From: Nitrosomonas marina
GTDB taxonomy: Bacteria > Pseudomonadota > Gammaproteobacteria > Burkholderiales > Nitrosomonadaceae
Assembly: GCF_900110145.1 (NCBI RefSeq)
Contig: NZ_FOCP01000006.1
Coordinates: 123,629-187,628 of the forward strand
Length of the DNA: 64,000 nucleotides
Direction of reading: 5' to 3'
Each line of letters starts with the position of its first letter. Within the stretch, counting starts at the first letter, position 1. A model generated the notes under the pieces. It did not search any database, had not been told where the DNA came from, and saw only the letters and a program-made list of their open reading frames with translations. This document shows positions 36,713 to 45,554 of the stretch, piece after piece. A program made the position numbers and the translations under genes.

Positions 36713-39700
36713 TTACAACTTATCCGGGATCTTGCCTACAATCTTGCTACCGAGCCCATTGCGCATGAGGAGGGTTCGAACCTTGACAGCTTCGGCAAGT
36801 GTTAACATCATTTCGTAGACACCTGAATTGTGGTTGATGTCGACCTGAATATTATCTCCTTCCCACTCGAACGCGACTTTTGTAATCGTCTCGAGTGATA
36901 TTTCAGATTGCCGTAATTTCTTGACGCCTAGCTGCGTCGTATATTGCCTTTCAAGCTTCAGATTTTCGGCATCCAGGATGAGCGTATGGCTTCCGCCACC
37001 TTCGGTATCGGAAATGGTGGTTTGACGGGAATATTGATTAACATAGTTTTTCAAAGACGCAATAAAACCTGGGGCCTCATTCTTGGGCAGGACGAGCATA
37101 TAATCGCCTGAGCTTTTATTGATCGTAATTTCGATATTGCCATCATCTTCTTCGTATTCCAAGGTGGCCGTTCGTAATTCTTCAAACGGGATGGTAACAA
37201 TTCTGGATTGAAAACCTCCGGTTTGCCGGGGTGTGGTATTTTTGATGATCAGTTTATTGGAGTCATGCGCGAGCGCCGTGGTGCCACTTATTCCAGAAGC
37301 ATTTTTAAATTCCATAGCGGTATTCAGGAGGGCTCGAAATTCCAGGACTGAAGCGACCATCATCTGCCCGGTGCGGGCTTGCGCATAACCGATATGGAAT
37401 GGCGACATTTTGTCCTGTATGGCTGGATCCGTCATGATTTCCTTGAAAGCGCCCGTGGCATTGCAGACGCCCTTTTTATTCCGGGCTTTTATTCCTTCCT
37501 GGTAACCTTCCCGAATCATTTTACCGGTGCCTTTCCCTTTTTTATAATCCGCATTGGTATTCAAGTTGAGCGCATCCTGCCCGTCATTAAGACCCACTTC
37601 GAAACCCTGTTCGTATTCCTGGCCCCCAAAAGCCCGCTTGGCCGCTTCCAGAAGATTTTCCACGGAATCTTCCCCAATGATCGTTTTCTGTCCTTGAATA
37701 TTTTGATAACCGCCTTTGGCATGATGCTCGATTTCAACCACCCATTCGGGACGAATATGCGCCAGAAACAGCTCGCGCGCATGGGCAGCGCTTTCCTTGT
37801 ATTTGTAATTATAAGGATTGGGTTTATGAGATTGCATTGTGGAATAATCCGGTTGATTCATATCGCTGACACCGCCTTCGGCATAATGATTCAACAAAAG
37901 GATATCCTCAGGAACGCGAGCCAGATCGATTTTCAACTTGAAGCCTTCATCTGTCCGGAAATTGCCGCCCGTATTGGCGTAGGTAACGCCCACTTTGGGC
38001 GTTGCAGTCAGACTGACGCCGCGCTGTTCAGGCAAACTGCCGTACATCTGGTGTGCGACGGCCACCTGCGTATCGGACATCTGGGTTTGCGTGTTCGGTT
38101 GGACAAGCGGAACATTCTCAATCATCTGCGTAGTGAACTTGTGTACACCCGGCTTACGCTCGGCTCCCGCCAGCATATATTGCTGAAAACGGCCTGTCAT
38201 ATGCCCTGCCATGAAAAATTCCATCATTTGATAATAGTTTTTCTCCACATAGGCGTAGCGGCGCGTCATGGCGCCCCGAGAGTCCTTTACATATTCCTTC
38301 TGGCTTCCATCGCTGGTCCTCAAATCCTCCAATCCCTTTTTATGATAGACCTGCCGCGGTTGATTCGGTGTCGGCTGATGCTGGACCGACACATAGGCAT
38401 TACCGCCCTTCCGAAGGTCAGCAATGACTATGTCACCGTTCTGGTGATGGTAGATGATCTCGTTGTTGTGCAGGGATAATTGATTTTTTTTGAATGCGGT
38501 GGATACTTTCAGTAAATCCTCCTCGTCAGGAATCTGATCGGTGAGGCTGTCAAAATAGACCTGGGTAAGGCCTCCGCTTTTTGGGTTTAGCTGGATGTCC
38601 TGCTGAAGCTGCGTATCCGCGAGATTCTTCTGCGCTCTCAAATTCCCGGTTTGTTGATTGAGCGCAACAATCTGATGATCGCGCATTATTCGCCCGATAG
38701 CCTGACCGATCAGCTTATTTTGATCAGGAACCTGTGGTGCATTTCCTAGATTTTCGAGGCGATACTGACCGCCAAAAATCCCCATACTTTCGTTATCGTG
38801 AAACAGCTGGCTTTTTAAATTATTGATCCGATCAATGTGATTCTGCAACGCTTGGTCGGCTAAATCCTTGGCCTGATATAGCTGAGGCCGGTTGCGGCGG
38901 TCGTTTTCCGCTTCCAACCGATTGATGGTTTGTTGATCCCCTTCTTTCATGGCCTTATCGTAGGCAGCCATATCCCGACCTATGCGCTTTTTTTCCGCTT
39001 TACGTAACGCACGCGCCTCTTTCCAGGCCGCTTTCAATAAGACAATCCCCTCCTCAATGACCTGTTGGCGCTGTTGGCCGGGCCGTTTCTCAAAAGCAAT
39101 TTTAGTACCGCCCACACCCTTCAGCTGAATAACGCCAAGACTGCCTGTGAGCTGAACCGGGTTTTTAGACACGCTGCTATTGGCAGAATCCGTCCGCAAG
39201 GACAGCTTATCCATGAAATTGGCTTCTCTTACTAGTGCATCGTCTTCATTGGCTTTGGGAGCGTCTTTCATTTGCAACGCCGGCTTCACTCTCCCTTGCT
39301 TTTGCTGCACAACGTGCCAGGCTTCGTGCGGTAGATGTTGTTGCTGTCCGGCTGCCAAGTGAATCGTGTTACCTTGTGTAAAAGCGTTCGCATTGCGTTG
39401 AACGGGCTTATCCGAATTGTAATGTACCCTGACATCATCCATCGCGCAGCCGGAATAACGCTCAAGGCCCAATTTAAGATTATCGGGCAAACCTGTGTTG
39501 CTTACTATTTTCTGTATTGTCGGTTGGACTGCCAAACGATTATCAGCCTCCCCCTGGAACTGGGCAAATTCTTCGGCTCTGCATGTATTATTGGCCATTT
39601 TATGAAAAGCTCTCAACTGTATTGCTTGAGGGCTGCAACTCGCCATATCCTGTAATTTTCTGTTCACAACAGCTTCAGGCCGGTTGTCCACAAAATGAGA

Positions 39701-39790
39701 TGCAGACCCGCCGTCGCTTTGTTTTGATGAATCGTTACGCTCAATCGATTTGCTATTGTTGTCCGGCGTTTTGTCGGTATGTGTCTTCAT
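36713..39790 (-). CDS. eCIS-core (DUF4157) polymorphic protein, putative toxin/effector
   Basis: 1025 residues. The N-terminal ~175 residues are a DUF4157/eCIS core domain: a linker with VQPTIQKIV, VRVHYNSDKP, ANAFTQGNTIHLA and the zincin-like HEAWHVVQQ (HExxH at 155-159). Such modules often mark cargo of extracellular contractile injection systems or other polymorphic toxins. A charged helical middle (240-420) follows. Residues ~580-690 (RGVSLTATPKVGVTYA ... ARELFLAHIRPEWVVEIE) loosely resemble an ADP-ribosyltransferase fold, which is speculative. Residues ~835-917 and ~930-1014 are two related ~85-residue repeats that look beta-rich with a final helix, PH-like. No injection-system or immunity genes are nearby. 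Confidence 0.75.
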   Translation of the reverse strand: MKTHTDKTPDNNSKSIERNDSSKQSDGGSASHFVDNRPEAVVNRKLQDMASCSPQAIQLRAFHKMANNTCRAEEFAQFQGEADNRLAVQPTIQKIVSNTGLPDNLKLGLERYSGCAMDDVRVHYNSDKPVQRNANAFTQGNTIHLAAGQQQHLPHEAWHVVQQKQGRVKPALQMKDAPKANEDDALVREANFMDKLSLRTDSANSSVSKNPVQLTGSLGVIQLKGVGGTKIAFEKRPGQQRQQVIEEGIVLLKAAWKEARALRKAEKKRIGRDMAAYDKAMKEGDQQTINRLEAENDRRNRPQLYQAKDLADQALQNHIDRINNLKSQLFHDNESMGIFGGQYRLENLGNAPQVPDQNKLIGQAIGRIMRDHQIVALNQQTGNLRAQKNLADTQLQQDIQLNPKSGGLTQVYFDSLTDQIPDEEDLLKVSTAFKKNQLSLHNNEIIYHHQNGDIVIADLRKGGNAYVSVQHQPTPNQPRQVYHKKGLEDLRTSDGSQKEYVKDSRGAMTRRYAYVEKNYYQMMEFFMAGHMTGRFQQYMLAGAERKPGVHKFTTQMIENVPLVQPNTQTQMSDTQVAVAHQMYGSLPEQRGVSLTATPKVGVTYANTGGNFRTDEGFKLKIDLARVPEDILLLNHYAEGGVSDMNQPDYSTMQSHKPNPYNYKYKESAAHARELFLAHIRPEWVVEIEHHAKGGYQNIQGQKTIIGEDSVENLLEAAKRAFGGQEYEQGFEVGLNDGQDALNLNTNADYKKGKGTGKMIREGYQEGIKARNKKGVCNATGAFKEIMTDPAIQDKMSPFHIGYAQARTGQMMVASVLEFRALLNTAMEFKNASGISGTTALAHDSNKLIIKNTTPRQTGGFQSRIVTIPFEELRTATLEYEEDDGNIEITINKSSGDYMLVLPKNEAPGFIASLKNYVNQYSRQTTISDTEGGGSHTLILDAENLKLERQYTTQLGVKKLRQSEISLETITKVAFEWEGDNIQVDINHNSGVYEMMLTLAEAVKVRTLLMRNGLGSKIVGKIPDKL

Positions 39791-40187
39791 TCCAGCTTTC
39801 TCTATATACCTAAAAATCGTCTTGCCTCGGGCATGTGATAACGCTCATATCAACTTCATATTCGACGGAATATTTTATACTGAATATACAGTTAATTCAT
39901 TGTAATTAGATGCCAACTAATGTTTTCTCTGAACGGCCAATCATTGTCAGGTCATTATACTTAATAATTCAGATTTGATTGATATCGGAGGCATTATTAT
40001 GCCCGTACACCAACCTGAAACTTAGAAAGAGGTATATAGTTCAAGAAGTAACGTATTGCGTTAAACCCAGATTTCCCATTAGAAAAATTTCTAATGGAAG
40101 CCAATAGAATAAATTGTTGAAAATAAAACTATTTTTCTAATTCATGATTGCTTGAGATAAGCATAATTTTATTACAGGGAAATTCAT
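39791..40187. other. AT-rich region upstream of the eCIS-core gene
   Basis: No gene recognised. It contains the promoter region of the DUF4157 gene and the short repeat-like ATTAGAAAAATTTCTAAT palindrome near 40078-40095. Confidence 0.4.
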
Positions 40188-40295
40188 GGGTTTGAGCTTC
40201 GATTTGCCGAAAAAGAGATCACTGCATGGGGTGGAATGGGGTTGATGAAACGGGCGCATGATCGGACTGGCTTTATTCAGCACATCAATGGCTGA
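40188..40295 (+). mobile_element. Remnant of an IS1380-like transposase N-terminus
   Basis: The plus-strand frame from 40191 reads FELRFAEKEITAWGGMGLMK, the typical opening of IS1380-family transposases, then degenerates and stops at TGA 40293. Only ~34 codons survive. The fossil marks the edge between the patchwork region and the zinc island. Confidence 0.6.
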
Positions 40296-40401
40296 ATTGC
40301 GTTATTGGTATCATAGTCAGGCTTGCACCCACCGCGCAGAATAATGTGGCAGTCTTCATTATTGTTACCTTTACGTTAACGCTTCGTACAAGACAGCCTC
40401 T

Positions 40402-41505
40402 TTATTTGCGCTTCGGCATATGCGTGATGGTCTTAAAAATATGCTCGACTGTTTCCGGTTCGATATCGCGGGTGATGAAGACGATTTTTGAACGGCGATC
40501 TTCATTTGGCCAGGCGGGTAATGGCATGAGGGGATGGAGTATGTGCTGCACTCCATGTATGGCCATAGGCCGGTCGTTGCCTTCGATGTTCAAGATACCC
40601 TTGATACGCAGGATGCTGCTGCCCATGTAAAACAGCAGTTCCAGCAAGGTCGGGTAGATTTGTTCGCTGACTGGTTTATCCGTGGTGAAACAGTATGCAC
40701 GAACATGATCGTCATGGCGATTGATGTCGTGCACATGATGATCGTGACCATGGGGATCATCTGTGAGTTCATGATCGTGATCATCATGGCCGGGCTCATG
40801 GGCAGCACTTGCTGAATAAGCTTCTTCCCGAAGCCAGTGTGTCACATCGGGTATTTTTTCTTCGGTTGAAAATAATCCCAGATTCAACAATTTTTCTGCT
40901 TCAATCTGACCATGCGCCACCTGCCAGCATGGAGCAGCCGGGTTGATTTTAGTCAACCGCTGGAGTAAGGCGGTCTTGTCGTGAGGTGCCGCCAGATCAG
41001 CCTTGGTCAGAAGCAGGCAGTCTGCTATCGCCGCTTGCTTGATTGCTTCATTATACGTGCTCAGGGTTTTATTTCCAGTAGCCATATCGATAGTTGCCAC
41101 GATCCCGTCTAACCGGTAGTGTCTGGTTATCTGCGGATCAGTCATCAAAGTATGGATGATGGGTGCAGGATCAGCCAGACCGGTCGTTTCGATCAGAACA
41201 CGATGAAACTGCCTTTCTCCATTGCGAGAGAAGCGCCAGGTAATGTCTTGCAGTGTCTTAACCAGATCGCTGCGGATCGTGCAGCAGAGGCAGCCGCTGC
41301 CCATTTCCATCACCAAATTTTCAGTACTATGTACGACCAGCAGGTGATCTAGTGGGATTTCCCCGAATTCATTGATAATCACCAAGGTGTCCGCCATGGT
41401 GGATTGTTGCATGATGTGGTTGAGCAATGTGGTCTTGCCGCTACCTAAATAACCGGTCAGCAATGTTACAGGAATCATCGAAGTGTTAGGGGTAATAGAT
41501 ATCAT
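40402..41505 (-). CDS. COG0523 (CobW/ZNG-type) GTPase metallochaperone, copy 1
   Basis: 367 residues of the G3E P-loop GTPase family. Visible motifs: Walker A GYLGSGKTT, the metal-binding GCLCC (CxCC), ETTGLADPAPI, the base-specificity motif LTKAD, a His/Asp-rich metal-binding loop around residues 240-275 (HDDHDHELTDD, HGHDHHVHD), and the CobW C-terminal domain. These GTPases deliver metal, often zinc, to client enzymes. ATG 41478 (MIPVTLL) is an alternative start. It ends the zinc train on the minus strand, 210 bp after hisI, and is a close paralogue of the protein at 46973-48145. Confidence 0.92.
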   Translation of the reverse strand: MISITPNTSMIPVTLLTGYLGSGKTTLLNHIMQQSTMADTLVIINEFGEIPLDHLLVVHSTENLVMEMGSGCLCCTIRSDLVKTLQDITWRFSRNGERQFHRVLIETTGLADPAPIIHTLMTDPQITRHYRLDGIVATIDMATGNKTLSTYNEAIKQAAIADCLLLTKADLAAPHDKTALLQRLTKINPAAPCWQVAHGQIEAEKLLNLGLFSTEEKIPDVTHWLREEAYSASAAHEPGHDDHDHELTDDPHGHDHHVHDINRHDDHVRAYCFTTDKPVSEQIYPTLLELLFYMGSSILRIKGILNIEGNDRPMAIHGVQHILHPLMPLPAWPNEDRRSKIVFITRDIEPETVEHIFKTITHMPKRK

Positions 41506-41715
41506 GGTGAAACGTCTTTGTTGCGTGAAAGCTAGTGCTACTTTAGCACGCTGAACACAACAAATACATTGTTGAACAGAACGAAAGGAATGGCGTTCTT
41601 GCTCGTGCAGATTACTCGTTATCTAATCGTGACGCTATTTCAGAGTGTCGTCTTTTGGCTCTCGGATCCCTCGGTGGAGAATGGGGGCAAATGTGTTTCA
41701 GGTCGACTGACTATT

Positions 41716-42216
41716 CTATAATACAGTTGGGTTGGGCACATCGCCATACACGGATTTGGGATCGAATGTTTTGTCCGCTTCTACGAATATGAGGCAAGAA
41801 TCAGCCTGATATTCATTACCCACAGGCAATCGTCGGTAAAAACATGATCGATATCCCACATGGCAGCTGGCGCCGCTACCTTGAACCCTGACACGTAACC
41901 AAACAGCATCCTGATCATCATCAATCAAGAGTTCTTCAACATGTTGCAGGAGTCCGCTGGTCGCACCTTTGCGCCAAAGCACCTGACGAGAACGGCTCCA
42001 GTAATGCGCTTCGCCGGTCTCAATAGTCCTGGTCAAGGCTTCAGCATTCATGTACCCCACCATCAGTATCTCGCCTGAGGAAGCATCCTGTGTGACGCAC
42101 ACGATCAGCCCTTGATCGTCAAACTTTGGCGCCAGTTGATAGCCTTCTTCGACTTGTTCGATAGATTCTCGTGGGTAGAAAACGACTTGCGGTGATCCTT
42201 TAAATGGTTTTTTCAT
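41716..42216 (-). CDS. hisI: Phosphoribosyl-AMP cyclohydrolase paralogue lacking one zinc cysteine
   Basis: 166 residues matching His[54 protein letters not shown]. HisI opens the ring of phosphoribosyl-AMP in histidine synthesis and normally binds zinc with three cysteines (DCD, CH and SCF contexts). Here the first context reads IDDDQDAVW, so that Cys is Asp; the other two remain. This suggests a backup enzyme that works with less zinc or with another metal. It lies outside any his operon, within a Zur-like zinc cluster. The upstream AT-rich 42220-42250 holds only a half-site like the Zur motif. Confidence 0.88.
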   Translation of the reverse strand: MKKPFKGSPQVVFYPRESIEQVEEGYQLAPKFDDQGLIVCVTQDASSGEILMVGYMNAEALTRTIETGEAHYWSRSRQVLWRKGATSGLLQHVEELLIDDDQDAVWLRVRVQGSGASCHVGYRSCFYRRLPVGNEYQADSCLIFVEADKTFDPKSVYGDVPNPTVL

Positions 42217-42279
42217 GGTTTTTTTGCATAAAAATGTTATAAAAATAGTTAAGTAGCATTGCGTGATTCAAGAAATCAT

Positions 42280-42641
42280 ATCGGTTTGTCTTTGGGCATG
42301 CGACTGCAAACCAGCTCGTCTCGAACGACGACATGGCCGCAAACAACAGTATGAGTCGTCGGCCAGCCGGTGACATGCATGCAATCATAGGGTGTTCAGC
42401 CGCACAAACTGGCGATCGAGCGGTAGCTGATTTCACGCTGGGCAGTACATGTAAACCCGTCGCCGCAATGGAGGTCTCTGCCGTCCAACTACCTGCCAAG
42501 TCACCCTGCAATGATGCGTCCTGCACTACAGGCAATGTCGATAATTTCTGCGCCATTTGGAGTGAGCACGGTTCCGCCGTGTATGAGCAGATCCGCATGA
42601 CGGCGTTTTGAGTGTAAGAATGCATCTTTCGGATCTTTCAT
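42280..42641 (-). pseudogene. Decayed dihydroorotase (pyrC-like) remnant
   Basis: An ATG at 42641 overlaps the thrS stop (ATGA) and reads ADLLIHGGTVLTPNGAEIID then IACSAGRIIAG, the N-terminus of class I dihydroorotase, before a stop. Homology resumes in a shifted frame (GDLAGSWTAETSIAATGLHV). It jumps to the C-terminal signature MHVTGWPTTHTVVCGHVVVR ending near MPKDKPI. The central ~300 residues, including all metal ligands, are gone. Zur-controlled dihydroorotase paralogues (pyrC2) are known backup enzymes, for example in Pseudomonas, so this is most likely the dead copy of one. Confidence 0.8.
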
Positions 42642-44665
42642 GGATTCAACTCACGTGTGACAGCCGGGGTGTCATTGCCGTCAATGGTGTTCATGCGTTC
42701 AAGCAAGCCAAGCTGGGTAACATCACGCCCGGCCAGATCGGGCGCGCGGGTTTCTTTCACCAGCAGATCGATGGCATCGGTGATGTGCAATACCCCAAGA
42801 TTCTGACCTTCCCGGGTACGAATGGCAATTTGGCCGGAATTTGCCTCCCTGCTGCCGACCACCAGTAGAAAAGGAATACGAAGCAGCGTATGTTCTCGAA
42901 TTTTATAACCGATCTTCTGGTTGTTGACATCGACTTCGGCGCGCAGACCACTGCCCTGCAGCGCACGGGTCACGTTTTGCGCGTAATCCGCGACCTGCTC
43001 CGTAATAGACAAGACCACCACCTGAAGCGGCGCGAGCCAGGCTGGCAGCTTGCCGGCATGCTGTTCGATCAGGATACCGGCAAAACGCTCCAACGATCCA
43101 AATAATGCACGATGCAACATCACTGGATGTTTGCGCTGGCCGGCTTCATCTATGTAGACAATATCAAAACGCTCGGGCAGATTCATGTCAACCTGTAAAG
43201 TGCCGCATTGCCAGTCACGTCCAATCGCGTCGCGCAGCACGAATTCCAGTTTTGGTCCATAGAAGGCGCCTTCACCGGGGTTGATCTGGTATTGCAGAGC
43301 CATGTCGTTCAGGGATTCAATCAATGCGTTTTCAAGCAGATCCCATGTGACATCGTCACCCATACGATGATCAGGCCGGGTCGAGAGGTTGATGTGCACA
43401 TTGGTGAAGCCGAATTGACGGTAAATATCGAGCACGAGGGCGACGATTGTCCGGCACTCTTTGTTCATTTGCTGTGGTGTGCAGTAAATATGTGCGTCAT
43501 CCTGCGTAAAATGACGCAAACGCAGCAAGCCGTGCAGCGCTCCGGAGGGTTCGTAACGGTGTACTTTTCCAAATTCGGCCATTCGAATCGGTAAGTCGCG
43601 GTAACTTCTGAGCGCATGCCGATACAGCAGAACGCTGCCCGGGCAATTCATTGGTTTAAGCGCCAATACGCGATCATCTTCGGTCGTTGCGGTAAACATA
43701 TGATCACGATAGTTGTGCCAGTGACCCGAAGTTTCCCAGAGGCCGCGATCCATAACATCCGGCGTATTGATTTCAACATACCCGGCATCCTGTTGACGGC
43801 GTCGCAGGTAGGCAATCAGTTGCTGAAACATCGCCCAGCCGCGTGGATGCCAGAAAACGGCCCCTGGGGCGCTTTCCTGAAAATGAAAAAGATTCTGCTC
43901 ACGTCCAAGACGACGATGGTCGCGTTTTTCTGCTTCTTCAATACGCTGGAGGTAAGCGTTAAGTGCTTTTTTATCCGCCCATGCCGTGCCATAGATACGT
44001 TGCAACTGTTCGTTGCCGGCATTGCCGCGCCAGTATGCACCGGATAGTTTGATGAGTTTAAAATGTTTAAGAAAACGCGTGTTAGGCACATGCGGGCCAC
44101 GGCACATGTCCACGTATTCCTCATGGAAGTACAGTCCCATCTGTTGTTCGTCCGGCATGTATTCGACCAGCCGCAACTTATACTCCTCGCCGCGCTCACG
44201 GAAAATGCGGATTACCTCGTCACGCGGCAGCATCCGTTTGATGACGACATAATTTCTGGCAATCAACTCACGCATGCGCTGCTCGATAGCGGCCAGATCC
44301 TCGTGTGTGAAGGAGCGTTCATACGCGATGTCGTAGAAAAACCCTTCGTCGATGACCGGGCCGATCACCATTCTTGCAGTGGGAAACAACTGTTTGACAG
44401 CATGCCCGATCAAATGAGCGCAGGAATGGCGAATGATTTCCACGCCTTGCGGATTCTCAGGCGTAATGATCTGTACACTGGCATCACAATCAATAATATC
44501 TGAAGCATCGACCAACTGGCCGTTAACAATGCCAGCTACTGTTTTTCCAGTCAGCCCTGCACTGATCGACGCCGATACGTCGAGCACGCTGACAGGCCCT
44601 GGATAAGTGCGCGCAGATCCATCCGGCAAGGTAATGGTGACGGAGTTTTTAGCAGCATCCATCAC
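42638..44665 (-). CDS. thrS: Threonyl-tRNA synthetase (probable second, zinc-stress copy)
   Basis: 675 residues, full length: TGS domain (~1-65), editing domain with HSCAHLIGH (~80-230), class II catalytic core with [20 protein letters not shown] (motif 2) and the motif 3 region, and the anticodon-binding domain (~540-640). The three active-site zinc ligands are all retained: Cys in MNCPG, His in DDAHIYC and His in VMLHRALFG. The usual neighbour infC-rpmI-rplT is missing. Its 5' end overlaps queD by 4 bp, so this is probably an extra copy expressed in zinc shortage, as described for cyanobacterial ThrRS2. Whether a primary thrS exists elsewhere is not visible. Confidence 0.93.
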   Translation of the reverse strand: MMDAAKNSVTITLPDGSARTYPGPVSVLDVSASISAGLTGKTVAGIVNGQLVDASDIIDCDASVQIITPENPQGVEIIRHSCAHLIGHAVKQLFPTARMVIGPVIDEGFFYDIAYERSFTHEDLAAIEQRMRELIARNYVVIKRMLPRDEVIRIFRERGEEYKLRLVEYMPDEQQMGLYFHEEYVDMCRGPHVPNTRFLKHFKLIKLSGAYWRGNAGNEQLQRIYGTAWADKKALNAYLQRIEEAEKRDHRRLGREQNLFHFQESAPGAVFWHPRGWAMFQQLIAYLRRRQQDAGYVEINTPDVMDRGLWETSGHWHNYRDHMFTATTEDDRVLALKPMNCPGSVLLYRHALRSYRDLPIRMAEFGKVHRYEPSGALHGLLRLRHFTQDDAHIYCTPQQMNKECRTIVALVLDIYRQFGFTNVHINLSTRPDHRMGDDVTWDLLENALIESLNDMALQYQINPGEGAFYGPKLEFVLRDAIGRDWQCGTLQVDMNLPERFDIVYIDEAGQRKHPVMLHRALFGSLERFAGILIEQHAGKLPAWLAPLQVVVLSITEQVADYAQNVTRALQGSGLRAEVDVNNQKIGYKIREHTLLRIPFLLVVGSREANSGQIAIRTREGQNLGVLHITDAIDLLVKETRAPDLAGRDVTQLGLLERMNTIDGNDTPAVTRELNP

Positions 44666-45306
44666 GATTCGGTGCAGGTTTTTGATATGTTTCGAGTCAT
44701 GAGTATCTTTTTCTCAGGATCGTGATTTCTGGACTGTCGTAGAAAAATCCGATCATATTGTTTGAGGTTTTCAAATAACTCAATGTCCTGCCATGATCGG
44801 GTTATTGTCGCCGAGAACGCGATATCGGAAAGCTCAATCAGGCCCATGCGAGGATTGCAGGCATCTTCTCGAAAACACTGGGCATAGCCGGATTCGGTCT
44901 CATGGACAATCACCGAATGAAGTTGAACATCGGCTTCACCATTAGCCATTGCTGTATGTCTCAACAGCGTATCAACAAGTCTGAAAAGTATACGGGACAA
45001 CTGTTCTGCACTGGGTGAAACAGGCAGCAATATCCAGCGTTCCGAATGCTTTCGCATTGTAGCCAGGTAATCGGGATCATCTCCAGACCATAATGAAACT
45101 GCATGATCGAAGGCATCGATCAAATCGCGAACATTATTTTTGAGTAATCCGAAGTCATAAACCATTTGACCATTGTCGAGGGCGTGCGCTTCCAGCAGTA
45201 ATTCAGTTTTATAGGAATGACCATGAATCGAATGAGAGCAGCGACGCGTGCTACATCCGCGCACTCTGTGTGTATTCTCGAATCGGAAAAGCTTGCGAAT
45301 CAGCAT
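44662..45306 (-). CDS. queD: 6-carboxytetrahydropterin synthase-like paralogue (QueD2-type)
   Basis: 214 residues. The N-terminal half is a PTPS/QueD domain with metal-ligand histidines in FRFENTH and IHGHSY, and the acidic [12 protein letters not shown]. QueD makes the pterin precursor of queuosine with zinc. The cysteine before HGH is one residue farther away (C-S-H-S-I-H-G-H) than in the usual CxxxHGH. An additional GCSTRRC lies just before. A ~70-residue C-terminal extension makes it longer than typical QueD (~120). Zur-regulated QueD2 copies are known in Acinetobacter. The 3' end overlaps thrS by 4 bp, and yidD ends 2 bp before its start. Confidence 0.85.
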   Translation of the reverse strand: MLIRKLFRFENTHRVRGCSTRRCSHSIHGHSYKTELLLEAHALDNGQMVYDFGLLKNNVRDLIDAFDHAVSLWSGDDPDYLATMRKHSERWILLPVSPSAEQLSRILFRLVDTLLRHTAMANGEADVQLHSVIVHETESGYAQCFREDACNPRMGLIELSDIAFSATITRSWQDIELFENLKQYDRIFLRQSRNHDPEKKILMTRNISKTCTES

Positions 45307-45308
45307 AT

Positions 45309-45554
45309 TTAATTCTTCTGTTTGTGTTTTATCGGTGGAACGGGATCATGGCAGCCCGGATGTCGAAGATGGCAGTGCCCAATTCGACGGATTGCAAACC
45401 AGCTTCCCCTTATTGCACCGTGGCTTTGAACAGCCTCCAGTGCATACTGCGAGCAGGAAGGATAAAAGCAGCAGTTGCTGCCGAGCACTGGGCATTGATA
45501 AATCCGAATCAGGAAAAGAAGACACCTAACTGACCACTGTTTCATATCAATCAT
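45309..45554 (-). CDS. yidD: YidD-family membrane protein insertion factor (extra copy)
   Basis: 81 residues, matching YidD: CLLFLIRIYQCPV, SNCCFYPSCSQYALEAVQSH, GAIRGSWFAIRRIGHCH, DPVPP. YidD is a small amphipathic protein at the inner membrane that helps YidC insert proteins; its gene normally sits between rnpA and yidC. Here it lies between cysS (4-bp overlap) and queD (2-bp gap) in the zinc train, so it is probably a second copy. The cysteine-rich centre might bind metal, which is inference. Confidence 0.88.
   Translation of the reverse strand: MIDMKQWSVRCLLFLIRIYQCPVLGSNCCFYPSCSQYALEAVQSHGAIRGSWFAIRRIGHCHLRHPGCHDPVPPIKHKQKN

Noticed and set aside
37379..38479. Long plus-strand open frame (366 codons)
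   Set aside because: It lies wholly antisense to the DUF4157 gene, has no domain, no RBS, and is rich in Ile/Leu/His as expected from the reverse frame of a charged helical protein.
40600..40810. Plus-strand Met/Ile-rich frame with hydrophobic pattern
   Set aside because: It is the complement of the His/Asp-rich loop of the COG0523 gene.
42220..42250. ATGTTATAAAAATAG upstream of hisI as a further Zur site
   Set aside because: Only the left half-site GTTAT fits; the right arm lacks ATAAC.
42200..42625. Intact 141-codon gene between thrS and hisI
   Set aside because: Its sequence is explained as frame-shifted dihydroorotase debris; the parts matching the family are scattered over two frames.
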